A DNA stretch of 53,014 nucleotides, taken from NCBI GenBank assembly GCA_001464165.1, contig LNEX01000578.1, forward strand, positions 1 through 53,014, written 5' to 3'. Below the pieces are notes generated by a model. That model searched no databases. It was given only the letters and a program-made list of their open reading frames with translations, and had not been told where the DNA came from. How positions within the stretch are numbered: position 1 is the first letter of the stretch; every line of letters begins with the position of its first letter. This document shows, piece by piece, positions 9,361 to 17,974 of the stretch. The translations under genes were made by a program, and so were the position numbers. The DNA comes from a bacterium Ga0077546. Lineage in GTDB: Bacteria; Cyanobacteriota; Vampirovibrionia; Obscuribacterales; Obscuribacteraceae.

Positions 9361-9411
9361 AAACAAAATTGTGTTGGCCCCAGCCCATGCAATTTTGTTT
9401 TTCAATTTTTC
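9361..9411 (+). terminator. AT-rich terminator after the receiver gene
   Basis: An 11-bp perfect stem (9361-9371 with 9390-9400, AAACAAAATTG) is followed by a T-rich run to 9411. It is 60 bp past the receiver gene. Confidence 0.6.
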
Positions 9412-9491
9412 TACTACATTTTATAATATGCAATTAAGTAGTAGTCTTGTTGTAAAAAAAAACCTAGCGTTCAGATTCAGTGGAGAAAAAG

Positions 9492-9578
9492 ATGGCTCAA
9501 AAATTGAACGATAAAAAACTGAGACAAGAAGAAAGGGAAGAAGGAGCCTTGCGGCTCCTTCTTCCCAAAACAGTTTGA
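9492..9578 (+). CDS. Possible 28-aa peptide overlapping a terminator
   Basis: ATG 9492 is preceded by GGAGAAA, and a TATAAT hexamer lies at 9422-9427. The peptide would be Lys/Glu/Leu-rich and its codons run through the 14-bp hairpin at 9535-9566. The overlap argues it may be chance; weakly supported. Confidence 0.2.
   Translation: MAQKLNDKKLRQEEREEGALRLLLPKTV
9535..9566 (-). terminator. Terminator of the 9633-11455 unit
   Basis: A perfect 14-bp inverted repeat (9535-9548 with 9553-9566) with loop TTGC. On the minus strand it is followed by TTTCTTCTTG and then a run of T. It lies 67 bp past the stop of the minus-strand gene. Confidence 0.8.
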
Positions 9579-9632
9579 CGCCAGCTCTATGAGACTGTCA
9601 CCTTGCCAAAGCCAATGGCAACGATTCACAAA

Positions 9633-10295
9633 TCAGAGGTCGTTAGGCGCCTTCACCAGCGGGGCGATGTCGGGGTGCGCAGCCAACAGCGAAGCGTGGT
9701 CGGCGAAATGTGCGTAAGTGATACCATGCGCACTGGGGCTGGCCACAGCCTTGGCAGTGGGGCAGCAGCTCCAGAGCAAGGTAGCCCACTGCCCATCCGG
9801 TTTGCCCCGGAAATATTTGACCGCACCGTTCATGACGCAGTAGAAGGTGGCTGATGCACCATAGCTTTCCACCCAGTAGCCCGCAGCCGGCAGACGTGCC
9901 AACTGCTTTTCACTGAATTGCTTGAGCACGCCAGACTTCTTACGCGCCGGTACGACAGCAGCTCCTGCAGCAGCAGCGGGCGAGGACTCGACCAATTTGC
10001 AACTGGCACGCAGTTCGCACCAATAGACGTGGCCCTCGTACTCGCCGCCTTCGACAGGAAACTTGACGATCACTGTGTTGATGCCGCTGCGCTTTTTGGG
10101 TGGCGCGACAATCTCGAGGCGGGTGCCAATACCGACACCTTTGCCACCATTGAGGAAACCGCCGGCTTCAGCAGTTACCTGAACATAGCCACTACTGGGA
10201 TCTGACGCGGGGTCATTGCTAGCGCCAGCAACACCTTTCTTGATTTGAAACACCTCGACAATGGCGCCTTTGATCGTCTCTTCTTTCTTAAGCAT
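9633..10295 (-). CDS. Hypothetical protein, 220 aa
   Basis: No family recognised. Residues 1-100 look like a beta-rich domain (IKGAIVEVFQIKKGV, then VIVKFPVEGGEYEGHVYWCE). An Ala-rich linker (about 107-117) leads to a basic helix (RKKSGVLKQFSEKQLARLP) and a second domain with aromatic residues and a CC pair (LLWSCCPTA). There is no signal peptide. SD AAGGAA precedes ATG, and the start lies 14 bp after the stop of the nucleoside-hydrolase-like gene, so both are probably in one transcript. The context hints at nucleoside or nucleotide metabolism; that is inference only. Confidence 0.7.
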   Translation of the reverse strand: MLKKEETIKGAIVEVFQIKKGVAGASNDPASDPSSGYVQVTAEAGGFLNGGKGVGIGTRLEIVAPPKKRSGINTVIVKFPVEGGEYEGHVYWCELRASCKLVESSPAAAAGAAVVPARKKSGVLKQFSEKQLARLPAAGYWVESYGASATFYCVMNGAVKYFRGKPDGQWATLLWSCCPTAKAVASPSAHGITYAHFADHASLLAAHPDIAPLVKAPNDL

Positions 10296-10309
10296 GGAGG
10301 TTCCTTGAC

Positions 10310-11455
10310 TTAGGCCGCCGCTTGGGCAGGAGCAGCAACACCACCGGCAGAGTCAATGTCAACAGTCAACCCGTTCTCCAATCCGTCCACCAAGGTGGTG
10401 CACAAGAAAGAAGCCAGCTCGGGTCCACTGCGCACATTGTTCTGGGTGGCAGAAACACCAACGACCAGATGTTCGACGCCGTGCACTTCCACCACCTGCG
10501 GTGCATAGAAGTGCTCGCGCAGATTGGGAATTGCGGCAATCAGAGTGCAGGGATCGTAGAGGTTGAAAGTCTGCACGATGTCCCAGATCGAATCGGTAGC
10601 AGCGCGGTCAGCGCCTTGACCCCCACAGAAGGCCGAACAGAACCAGGCCTTATCGCATCGAGCCGGCAGCCCCTGACGTGCAGCGGCATCGGCCGGCATG
10701 CAAGCGCGGGCCCACAGCTCTTCGATGGCCATCTTCTGAGCAGCCAGCAGGCGCACGCCGACCGGATGACCAGTGGCCGCCATGTCGTCGTAAATGGCCC
10801 GCGGCACCTTGCCGGCGACGGCCGCGTGACGAGAAAGCACCGTGATTGGAATCTGCAGATCTTGCAGTTGACGGTAGAGAAACTCGGTCGACTCCTTGTC
10901 GAAAGAGTGATTCTGAGCCGTCATGTCCGGTACCATGCGACCTTCGCTGTCGAGCACCGGCAAATCGTCTTTGCTGACGACGCCACCCATGATCACCACC
11001 CGCCGCACTTTCGAGGCGAAGAGATGCATGTGATCCTTGAGCACGGCCGCCGCATCGGTCATGCCCGAAATCAGCAGCAGCACAATGCCCTTGGGTTTGG
11101 CATCTTTCAGAGTGCGCAGAATTAGCTCTTTGCCGTCCTGAATATCGCCGGCATCAGAGAGATAGCCGACGTTGAACTGGTATTCCAGACCGTCATCATC
11201 AGGCTGCTTGCAGTTTGAGCCCTTGCCTACGGCAATGGTGGTCTGACCGAGCTGGTTGAGAGTGCCTTTGGCCAGGCGCGCCCGTTCGATGGAGGGGGCA
11301 AGGTTGGCCACCACACCAAGCACGCTGAGAATTTCCAGACGGATAAAGCGGTTGATACCGACCAGCACGTCCTCGTCATCTTGATCACGACCAGGGTCCA
11401 TGATCACGAAGAGGTCGCTAAAGAGTGGCACAGGCAGTGGGAGTTTTCGACTCAT
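10310..11455 (-). CDS. Inosine/uridine-preferring nucleoside hydrolase-like protein (IUNH superfamily)
   Basis: The N-terminus has the acidic calcium-binding signature near residues 20-30 (MDPGRDQDDEDVLVG), a variant of the family consensus DTDPGxDDAxA. VVIMGGVV and NHSFDKEST follow in the order expected for the ribose-binding loop, and YDPCTLIAAIP matches the C-terminal active-site segment. The family splits nucleosides into base and ribose. The extra residue in the DxDxxxDD motif and the length (381 aa versus ~310) suggest a diverged specificity. Start ATG 11455 follows AGAGAAAA; the in-frame upstream Met at 11497 has poorer context. It is in one strand run with the Nudix gene and the 220-aa gene. 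Confidence 0.75.
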   Translation of the reverse strand: MSRKLPLPVPLFSDLFVIMDPGRDQDDEDVLVGINRFIRLEILSVLGVVANLAPSIERARLAKGTLNQLGQTTIAVGKGSNCKQPDDDGLEYQFNVGYLSDAGDIQDGKELILRTLKDAKPKGIVLLLISGMTDAAAVLKDHMHLFASKVRRVVIMGGVVSKDDLPVLDSEGRMVPDMTAQNHSFDKESTEFLYRQLQDLQIPITVLSRHAAVAGKVPRAIYDDMAATGHPVGVRLLAAQKMAIEELWARACMPADAAARQGLPARCDKAWFCSAFCGGQGADRAATDSIWDIVQTFNLYDPCTLIAAIPNLREHFYAPQVVEVHGVEHLVVGVSATQNNVRSGPELASFLCTTLVDGLENGLTVDIDSAGGVAAPAQAAA

Positions 11456-11543
11456 ATTATTTTCTCTTTTCCGGATTTGGGTTTTACAGCTCAACATAGG
11501 CGATTGACAGAATCGCCTAAACTACAACGTTTTCAGTGGAAGA

Positions 11544-11579
11544 AGAGCGGCACCAGGCGTTAGCGCATGGTACCGCTCT
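11544..11579 (-). terminator. Hairpin between Nudix and nucleoside-hydrolase-like genes
   Basis: A 12-bp stem with one mismatch (11544-11555 with 11568-11579). It lies just past the Nudix stop and lacks a clear T tract, so it could be an attenuator or RNA-stabilising hairpin rather than a full stop. Confidence 0.5.
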
Positions 11580-11593
11580 CGTCTCCGCAAGGC

Positions 11594-12352
11594 TCAGACA
11601 GCCAGATACTTCTGGTAGAGAGCGTAGGCGACGATGGTCTTGGCGTCGGCGATGGTGATCAAGTCGTCGAGGGGGACGATCTTGAGAGTGATCTGCTCAC
11701 CCTCTGAGATCAGCCCGGTGCAGCGGCCGTTCATGCTCGCCATTTCCGCTTCGGTGACGTCGCGGGTGAAAGAGAAGAAGCGCAGGGTCTCGTCGGAGGC
11801 ACCGGGCGAGAGATAGACGCCCTGATTGCAGCCGGCCAGACCACTGAGGTCGGTGAGGTCCTTCTCGGCTATCTTGATGCCCAGTTCTTCTTCCAGCTCC
11901 TTGGCGGCGACTCCAGCGAAGTTGCCCGAGCCATCCAGCATGCCGGCTGGGATTTCCAGGAAGTCGAAGCGGCCAGTGGGAACGCGCGGCTGCACGGTCA
12001 TCACCGAATACTTCTTGCCCTGACAGTTGAGCACCGCAAGAATGCCGACCGAGCCGCCGCGCATGAAGACGATGCCAGGAATGAACTTGCCAGCCTTGTC
12101 GACGACGTCAGCCTTGAACTTGATGAAGCCAACTTTGGTGGGCCCGAACATGTCGACCGACTGGAAGTGCACAGAGCGAATCTGGAACTTGTTCGTGTCG
12201 ACCTGGGCCAGCCAGTTCTGGAACTGCTTGGACTGCACCGCGGTATCGAGGACGATGCCTGCTTCAGCCGTGAAAACCGGTTGAACGACCGTCGCGGATG
12301 GCACGGCGACAGCGGCAGCAGCTGGGACCTGAGTTGATTGATTTTCGGACAT
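11594..12352 (-). CDS. Nudix hydrolase, plant NUDX14-like (ADP-sugar diphosphatase type)
   Basis: The Nudix signature lies near residues 135-159 (IPAGMLDGSGNF, then KELEEELGI), with probable Mg2+ ligands E152, E155 and E156. The surrounding text (RVPTGRFDFLEIPAGMLD, SPGASDETLRFF, later ADAKTIVAYALYQ) resembles the Arabidopsis NUDX14 group that cleaves ADP-glucose or ADP-ribose, more than common bacterial NudF. The N-terminal 25 residues are Ala/Val/Pro-rich and low complexity. The usual Glu at box position 7 is not obvious. Neighbours (nucleoside-hydrolase-like gene, nucleoside transporter) fit nucleotide salvage or NAD/ADP-ribose turnover, but the substrate is inferred. A separate hairpin at 12387-12432 precedes it. 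Confidence 0.85.
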   Translation of the reverse strand: MSENQSTQVPAAAAVAVPSATVVQPVFTAEAGIVLDTAVQSKQFQNWLAQVDTNKFQIRSVHFQSVDMFGPTKVGFIKFKADVVDKAGKFIPGIVFMRGGSVGILAVLNCQGKKYSVMTVQPRVPTGRFDFLEIPAGMLDGSGNFAGVAAKELEEELGIKIAEKDLTDLSGLAGCNQGVYLSPGASDETLRFFSFTRDVTEAEMASMNGRCTGLISEGEQITLKIVPLDDLITIADAKTIVAYALYQKYLAV

Positions 12353-12386
12353 TGTGATGTACCTGCTTTTTGGTTTGAGAATGAAA

Positions 12387-12432
12387 GAGGGGATGGTGGC
12401 ACTAGCAACGTAGCTAATGCTCCTACCCCCTC
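12387..12432 (-). terminator. Imperfect hairpin after the large membrane protein gene
   Basis: GAGGGG (12387-12392) pairs with CCCCTC (12427-12432), and inside it GCACTAGC pairs with GCTAATGC with one mismatch. On the minus strand TTTCATTCTC follows. Confidence 0.55.
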
Positions 12433-12462
12433 ACGACAAGAGCCTATGTGCTAGGCCCGGCA

Positions 12463-14430
12463 CTACTTCTTGGTCTGATTCCAGGCCTTGTTGATGGCAG
12501 CCTTGGCGCTCTCCCAAGATTCGTCCCAGGTCTGCGACAGGCGCCGCCAAACCGGAACAAACGAAGCTTCAAGCCGCCTGTAGACCACCAGGAACTGTTT
12601 CCAGACCTTGGCGACAAAGCCAAACAAGAAGTCGTACACGCCACCCACCACAGGCAGCAACCAGCTCATGCCGCGCACAGCGTTGACCACCGCGCGGAAG
12701 AGCACATAGACCACCGGGAATACCACCGCAGCCGTAAGACCAGCAGCCAGAGCGAAGGAGGGAATGGCATACCAGTAATTCTGGCCGTGGTGCGCGAAAA
12801 CCTCGACACCAACAAAAACTCCAACCGCCAGGCCAACGATGCCACCAATGAGGTGGTTACCGTAGCGCAGCAGCAGCTTGCCGAGGAAGAGATAGGCGAA
12901 CACCACCGTAGCAATCGGCATCACCAGAGCCGGCCATCCACCGATGGCGAGAGTGGCAACAAGCAGATTGACAGCGAAGTAGCTAGCAACCGCCGCAGCG
13001 ATGTTGACCAGGTGCACAAACAAAGTCTCGAACCCGGTCTTGTCCGAGTACGTATTGCTGTTGGCACTGAAGAGTTCTCGCTGCAGCGAGCGGTGAACAT
13101 TGGTCAGGGGCTCGGAAAGCCAGCTGGCCAGAAGCGGGTTGGCCACGAACTTGACCACCCGGTAAGCCAGGGGAATGGCGACCAAGCCAGACAACAGAGC
13201 CGTGAGAACCGCCTGAATGCCGACCAGGAACCAGCCATCGAACAACTGCAACGGCGGCAGGAAAGCCACAGCAATACCTGCCAGCAGCGAGGCGGCAACG
13301 CCGATGAACATGTTGCTCACCTGGCTGACTAAGGCGCCGATGGCCAGATAGCCAAGCAAGGCAGTGATTGCGGTCAACGCCACAGCCGCAGGCAGGCCGA
13401 AGCTCGCCGCCCAACCATAGACGTAGGCACTGACACCATAGGTGATGGCAATGCCAGAGACCTGGTGCAAGAAGTTGAGATACTTGCTGTCGTGGTCGTT
13501 GTAGAAGCCGTCGAGGAAGCGACCGAAGGCATCGACGAAACCATCGATAAAGCGGTGGAAGAGCGGGCCGATGTACTTGCCCACGAAGTTCAAGCAACGG
13601 CTGATCAGCACGTGAGCCAGCGGGAAGACATAGCTGGCCACGACGAAAACCACCAGAGCCTGTAGGCCGTAGGTGAGACCGTGGGGCAGTTCATACTGCT
13701 TGACCAGTTCCGCAATCGCACCGTCGTACCACCAGGCCAAAGCAGCACCACTGGTGATAGCCAGAGAGGGCATACCCACCTGAGTGACGATGGTGATGAC
13801 GACAAAGCCGGTTATCCATGCAGCACCGCCACCGACAACCAGACTGATGGCGCCAGCCACCAGACTACCAAGAACACTGGTCCATGCAAGCCAAGTGTAG
13901 AGCGCATTGCCGGTCACCCATGCTAGGTAGAGGCAACAGAGAACGGTGGCGGCAATGGCAGCGACGTTGAGCAACTGGCTGAACCACACCGGATTGTTGG
14001 TGCGGGAATCAGAAGCATCGGGAACGTTGCGCCAGAGGAAACGACTCGACTGGAAAGCCCAGCGGAAAATCGCCATGTACAGCGCCGGCCAGAGGTAGTA
14101 GTAGGTCGCCACCACAGCAGCCAGAGCGAGAGGTACCCACGTGGTGATGGAAGCCTTGGCCAGCCAGAGCGGATAGCCCGTGGCGATGCCAGCAGCCATG
14201 GAGGCGAGAATGCCGAAGAACCATGCCGGACCGCCGGTGGAAGGCTGGTCATAGACATGGTGCTTGAGATACTGCGCAGGTTTGATGAAGATCATTGCCA
14301 CGAAGGCAACGGCGAACATGACACCGGTCAGCAGCTTCTGGAGCAGTCCAGTGTTGCCATTGCCGGAAGGTGAATCAGGAGAACTGCCCGTGTTTTCGGG
14401 CTGATCGGTTTGCGGTGTATCGGATTTCAT
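12463..14430 (-). CDS. Large polytopic membrane protein of unknown family
   Basis: A 655-aa protein. A hydrophilic Ser/Pro/Asn N-terminus (about 30 aa) precedes roughly 14 hydrophobic segments from about residue 35 to 620, many Ala/Val/Gly-rich (LLVATLAIGGWPALVMPIA). Residues 570-655 end in an amphipathic Trp- and Arg-rich stretch (VPVWRRLSQTWDESWESAKA). No transporter, protease or transferase motif is recognised. ATG 14430 follows AAAGG; a longer frame to 14538 exists but lacks an SD. It probably sits in the inner membrane and is transcribed alone. It could be a transporter or a structural membrane protein. Confidence 0.85.
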   Translation of the reverse strand: MKSDTPQTDQPENTGSSPDSPSGNGNTGLLQKLLTGVMFAVAFVAMIFIKPAQYLKHHVYDQPSTGGPAWFFGILASMAAGIATGYPLWLAKASITTWVPLALAAVVATYYYLWPALYMAIFRWAFQSSRFLWRNVPDASDSRTNNPVWFSQLLNVAAIAATVLCCLYLAWVTGNALYTWLAWTSVLGSLVAGAISLVVGGGAAWITGFVVITIVTQVGMPSLAITSGAALAWWYDGAIAELVKQYELPHGLTYGLQALVVFVVASYVFPLAHVLISRCLNFVGKYIGPLFHRFIDGFVDAFGRFLDGFYNDHDSKYLNFLHQVSGIAITYGVSAYVYGWAASFGLPAAVALTAITALLGYLAIGALVSQVSNMFIGVAASLLAGIAVAFLPPLQLFDGWFLVGIQAVLTALLSGLVAIPLAYRVVKFVANPLLASWLSEPLTNVHRSLQRELFSANSNTYSDKTGFETLFVHLVNIAAAVASYFAVNLLVATLAIGGWPALVMPIATVVFAYLFLGKLLLRYGNHLIGGIVGLAVGVFVGVEVFAHHGQNYWYAIPSFALAAGLTAAVVFPVVYVLFRAVVNAVRGMSWLLPVVGGVYDFLFGFVAKVWKQFLVVYRRLEASFVPVWRRLSQTWDESWESAKAAINKAWNQTKK

Positions 14431-14867
14431 AGGAGCCTTTTTGTTGTCATAAATGACAAGGTTGACTGCGGTTGGAACCAGGGCTAAATTTCGACAAACT
14501 AACGAGTCGGCCAAACAAAACCCCATGAGTCCCGGCATATCTTCAGCAGCGAGCGAAACAAGGCAAGGTCAGTAGCAAATGGAGCACGGTCTCACATACC
14601 AGCCTGGAGAACAGACTTGATAATGAGAGATGCTTATTTGCAGGCGCTTGCGGTGTTTTTTACTCGGGTGTAGAAGAAAAAGGGGATAAAAGTACCCTAG
14701 GCGGAACAATACCTTCAGTTCAAAGGGTTGTTTACAAAGCTTCGTTCAGATTCCTCTTAGAAACCTCCAAAAGGCTCTAAACATGAAGAGTGGCCCGTTA
14801 GCGCAAGCTTCGCCACCGGGCCACTTTTATTACTTCACACGAGCCTGTTCTAGCTAAAACCACTGCC
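14431..14867. other. Intergenic region
   Basis: This 437-bp stretch holds the upstream region of the large membrane protein gene and, at 14789-14829, a bidirectional hairpin. No supported gene is visible in it. Confidence 0.6.
14789..14829 (-). terminator. Terminator of the 77-aa membrane protein gene
   Basis: A 9-bp perfect GC-rich stem (14789-14797 with 14817-14825) lies 40 bp past the minus-strand stop. TTTT follows on the plus strand, so it may work in both directions. Confidence 0.6.
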
Positions 14868-15101
14868 TCAAAACAGCCACCATCTGTGGGTAAACATTTG
14901 GACCAGACACAAAGATCCAGAAACAAGCAAAGAAATTGATTTGATCTCGGGCATCCAGTGAGAGAAAGCGCCTTTGCTGACAAAAGATAGGGAAAGTAGG
15001 CAGATGGCAAAGCTGAAGATCCAGGAGATAGCTGCGACACAAAAGATGGCACTAACTAGCGGGTTCTGTGTCAAACCAAGCGATGAAATAATTGCGTCCA
15101 T
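14868..15101 (-). CDS. Small two-helix membrane protein, 77 aa
   Basis: SD GGGGAGG lies about 10 nt before ATG 15101. Residues 15-42 (LVSAIFCVAAISWIFSFAIC) and 52-70 (IKSISLLVSGSLCLVQMF) are hydrophobic, with a short polar loop containing HWMPE between them. This is a helical-hairpin topology with both ends on the same side. No family recognised. Overlapping frames on both strands (for example plus 14974-15252) lack an SD and are judged shadows. Confidence 0.6.
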   Translation of the reverse strand: MDAIISSLGLTQNPLVSAIFCVAAISWIFSFAICLLSLSFVSKGAFSHWMPEIKSISLLVSGSLCLVQMFTHRWWLF

Positions 15102-15601
15102 CTTCTACCAACCTCCCCATGCCCCTAACCGCAAACTCTTGCAGCCCAACTCTTTGATCGTATCGAGAGCAGCAGAAACCGTAAATTGGCGAAAGCGCAT
15201 ACGCGAAAACGTGTACGGAGGAATGCCCAGCGCAATTATTAGCATGCGCTAATCTGCGCTAGTTGTTTATTACTTAAATCATGGTGAGGCTACGAACACA
15301 AAAGCTTTAAATGTCGTGTCAAAGAGCTTTCTAGTGGCTTAACTCATTGCTTTATACAAGCTGAGAAACTGATCATAAACGAGTTCTCTTTTTCTCTCTT
15401 CCAAATCAAAGGCTTTTCCTAACCAAACAAGCCAATAACCACCATACCCCTGCTTTCCTCATAGATCTTAGATCTGTGTGATTTGCCGGTGTGTGCGTGT
15501 ATCTGTCTTCCTTGATTGGAACGAGAAGCAAGAAGACGAGAACAAGCCTGCCATCTGTATCAACACCATCTTAAACCCACAAACTGGAAACGGAGATTAC
15601 G
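15102..15601. other. 500-bp AT-rich intergenic region
   Basis: No convincing gene. It holds the operator-like repeat at 15239-15261 and an AT-rich leader before the Cys-rich protein gene. It is presumably a divergent promoter region for the flanking minus- and plus-strand genes. Confidence 0.6.
15239..15261. promoter_or_regulatory. Operator-like palindrome plus direct repeat
   Basis: TTAGCATGCGCTAA (15239-15252) pairs TTAGC with GCTAA around ATGC. TGCGCTA occurs at 15245-15251 and again at 15255-15261, i.e. one helical turn apart. This suggests a DNA-binding site, but no regulator is known. Confidence 0.3.
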
Positions 15602-16555
15602 ATGCACCACCGCGATATCGCTTTCGACTGGCGTGCCACCATGGGCCTCTCCAGCAACGCCCAGAGCGAAGCTGCCGACGTCGTCGCCTACCTCGACCTG
15701 ATCAGTGAACTCTGCCAGGACGACGGCTCCTATCTCTATCGCACAGCCAATCGTCACACCTGCGCCTGTGATGACCCCATCGTCATGCTGCACCACGTTC
15801 GCCTCAACCAGCTCTGCAGCACTCCGGCTGACCACCGCCTCTTCGACAAGGCAGTGAGCTTCGTGCGGGCCAACAAGCCGATGTACTTCAGCGATTCCGA
15901 GATCGAGCGCCGCATGAAGAACGCCGACGGCGACTGCCCCATGTGCGGTTTCCGCCCGAGCTTCAACGGCCCCGATCACGAAAACCGCCGCAGCATGATC
16001 ACCCGTTGCAACCACATCATGAACTACACCGTCACCGGCGACACCGACGCCTTCCTGCGGCAGCCTCGTGCCTGGGAAGGAAAGAGCTGGCCCTACGCCT
16101 GGATGCAAGGTCACAAGATCACCGCCGGCGTCAATGGCGAGAAGATCCTGGAGCTGAACGGCAGCGCGCCCTGTCAAGGATGCCTGGAGTTGGAAGCCAT
16201 GGAAACCATGGAACAAGCCATCTTCAAGCTGATCGAAACGGGCAACCAACCGCAGTTCACCAAGCCGGGCTGGAGTGTTCCCACCAGCTACTACTGCGAA
16301 GGCAGCGCCGACCAGCTGCTCATGCGCGTGAAAAAGGCCGTGGCCGATGCTCACGACTACTTCAGCGGCTCCAAGGAGATTCGGCTCAACGGCGCCGGTC
16401 TCAAGCTCTTCATCACCCCGGTGAGGAGTGGCATGCGCATTCGCGAGGTCAACTTCGGCCTGCGCGTTGGTGGCGATCAAGTGCGGGATTACCCGGGCTT
16501 CCAAGAGTTTGCTCACAAGCTCTTCGAGGACATGGGGGTGCCGACAGCGGCATAG
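15602..16555 (+). CDS. Cys-rich hypothetical protein, 317 aa
   Basis: SD GGAG lies before ATG. No family recognised. Possible metal-binding pairs are HTCAC (52-56), CPMC (112-115) with C136 and H138 (RCNH), and CQGC (191-194). This layout could hold one or two structural zinc ions or a redox centre. The C-terminal third (from about residue 225) has strand/helix text (IRLNGAGLKLFITPV). There is no signal peptide or membrane segment. It starts a run of uncharacterised plus-strand genes to 20606 and is followed after 77 bp by the 122-aa gene. Confidence 0.8.
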   Translation: MHHRDIAFDWRATMGLSSNAQSEAADVVAYLDLISELCQDDGSYLYRTANRHTCACDDPIVMLHHVRLNQLCSTPADHRLFDKAVSFVRANKPMYFSDSEIERRMKNADGDCPMCGFRPSFNGPDHENRRSMITRCNHIMNYTVTGDTDAFLRQPRAWEGKSWPYAWMQGHKITAGVNGEKILELNGSAPCQGCLELEAMETMEQAIFKLIETGNQPQFTKPGWSVPTSYYCEGSADQLLMRVKKAVADAHDYFSGSKEIRLNGAGLKLFITPVRSGMRIREVNFGLRVGGDQVRDYPGFQEFAHKLFEDMGVPTAA

Positions 16556-16632
16556 GGAACAGCAGAACGCTTACTTCTATCAACCCGCTCCTGCTGATGC
16601 ACAAGCATCTCAGAGCACCATCAAGGATCATC

Positions 16633-17001
16633 ATGAACGACTCGAACAGTACTACCCCGGACAACGTGCGCTATCAACAGGGCGTGCTGGTGTCCAAGGC
16701 CTTGGCCACGAGCTCAACCGGCCTCCTCGCCGGCGATTTCAACATCCCGCTCGACCAAGCTGCTACCGGTCTGCCGCCCGGCTCTGCGGAAGCTGACATC
16801 ATCTGCCACGAAGTGGAAAGTGAAGAGGCTCGGATTCGCCGATTGGCCGCCTCCTACCGTGAACGCTACGATGGCCCCCTCGGCCATTGCAGCGGTGCTC
16901 AACACGAATACTGCGGAGACAACTACGCCATGCTGCGGGCATTCGCCGAAGAACACGGCATCCCACTGCCCGCCAGCGACCTGCCCCAGACCAACCCCTG
17001 A
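16633..17001 (+). CDS. Hypothetical protein, 122 aa
   Basis: ATG 16633 has AAGGA 5 nt upstream; the frame is also open further upstream, but only as a shadow of the previous gene. The product is soluble and acidic, with an SxxRRLAASYRERYDGP helix in the second half and scattered His/Cys (LGHCSGAQHEYCGDNY). No family recognised. The GNAT gene starts 33 bp later, so co-transcription is likely. Confidence 0.65.
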   Translation: MNDSNSTTPDNVRYQQGVLVSKALATSSTGLLAGDFNIPLDQAATGLPPGSAEADIICHEVESEEARIRRLAASYRERYDGPLGHCSGAQHEYCGDNYAMLRAFAEEHGIPLPASDLPQTNP

Positions 17002-17034
17002 CCAACGAGTGCATCAACGCTCAAGGAGATCAAC

Positions 17035-17496
17035 ATGACAAAAGCTACACTCAGTCTTGCTATCTTGAGCGCAAGCCAACTCTACGAACGCACCCGCACA
17101 GAGCGCTCCAATCGCGACCTGTTCAAGGTGAGGGTCGTGGACGGCAGGGAAGTGAAACGGCTGCACTACCTCGCTCCTGACCCGTGGCAGAAGGAGACCA
17201 GCGTCACCCTCTCCCTCGGTAGCCGCATCATCGCCATCGGCGGACTGCAAATCAATCCGCACGACAACGAGATGTTCTGGGTCACCCATGTCTCGGTGGA
17301 AGACAAACACCGAGGCAAAGGCTACGCCCGCATGATTATCGAAGCCATCTACGCCTACGCCGTCGAGCAAGGCAAGGTGGTTTCGCCCAGTGCGTTCTCG
17401 AACCTGGGACAGCGCCTCAAGCCCATCTTCGCCCGCATGAACGAGCAGTTTCCCGCTGCCTGTTCGGGCGAGGCTTTTCGCGACCATCTCTGCTGA
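17035..17496 (+). CDS. GNAT-family N-acetyltransferase
   Basis: A 153-aa protein with the acetyl-CoA signature of GNAT enzymes: VTHVSVEDKHRGKGYARMII (about residues 82-101), where HRGKGYA is the pyrophosphate-binding motif A. The N-terminal half gives the beta strands (SVTLSLGSRIIAIGGLQI). A strong SD (AAGGAG, 7 nt spacing) precedes ATG. The acceptor substrate cannot be inferred. It is flanked by two small unknown genes and is probably part of the same transcript. Confidence 0.85.
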   Translation: MTKATLSLAILSASQLYERTRTERSNRDLFKVRVVDGREVKRLHYLAPDPWQKETSVTLSLGSRIIAIGGLQINPHDNEMFWVTHVSVEDKHRGKGYARMIIEAIYAYAVEQGKVVSPSAFSNLGQRLKPIFARMNEQFPAACSGEAFRDHLC

Positions 17497-17534
17497 GCAG
17501 CAGCCAGAGAGCGTAATCAGAGAAAGAAACAAAC

Positions 17535-17906
17535 ATGCGATACAGACTCGACGCGCCATTCGACCAGTGGGCGGGCAAGCCGGAGGTGCAAGCGCAAGCT
17601 CGCGCTTTCATCTGCTCGCACATTGACGATGGCGAGAAACTCTTGGCCAACCTCGAAGTGAAATTCTTCGGCAGTCGCCTGATGAACTTCAAGGTGATTG
17701 AGGCCATGAACCAGCTCTTCTGGCAGCGTGAAGAAGAGCTGTTGCAAGCTGCTGTGTTCTCCAGGGGCGACTTCAATGCCCTTGCGATGCAGCCCGACCC
17801 CGAGTGGCGCAAGGTCGTGCCGATATTCGCCTTCGCTCTGGGCTTCCGCCCGGAAGAGGCGAGTAGTCGAGCTCCGGCCGGCCAGCCACAACTCCTGCCT
17901 GGTTGA
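17535..17906 (+). CDS. Hypothetical protein, 123 aa
   Basis: A small, mostly helical soluble protein beginning 38 bp after the GNAT gene, with a weak AGAAAG SD. Text such as NFKVIEAMNQLFWQREEELL (about 55-74) suggests long helices; the C-terminus is Pro/Ala-rich. No family recognised. Codon use is like the neighbours. Confidence 0.65.
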   Translation: MRYRLDAPFDQWAGKPEVQAQARAFICSHIDDGEKLLANLEVKFFGSRLMNFKVIEAMNQLFWQREEELLQAAVFSRGDFNALAMQPDPEWRKVVPIFAFALGFRPEEASSRAPAGQPQLLPG

Positions 17907-17974
17907 AAGCCTCAGCTTTCTTCAGAGCAGACAAACCAACAGCCAAAGGCTACAAGCCTCAACCAAGGACCATC

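Noticed and set aside
15943..17001. Long frame upstream of the 122-aa protein start
   Set aside because: The first 230 codons overlap the Cys-rich gene in another frame and have Arg/Gln/Pro-rich shadow composition; the SD supports 16633.
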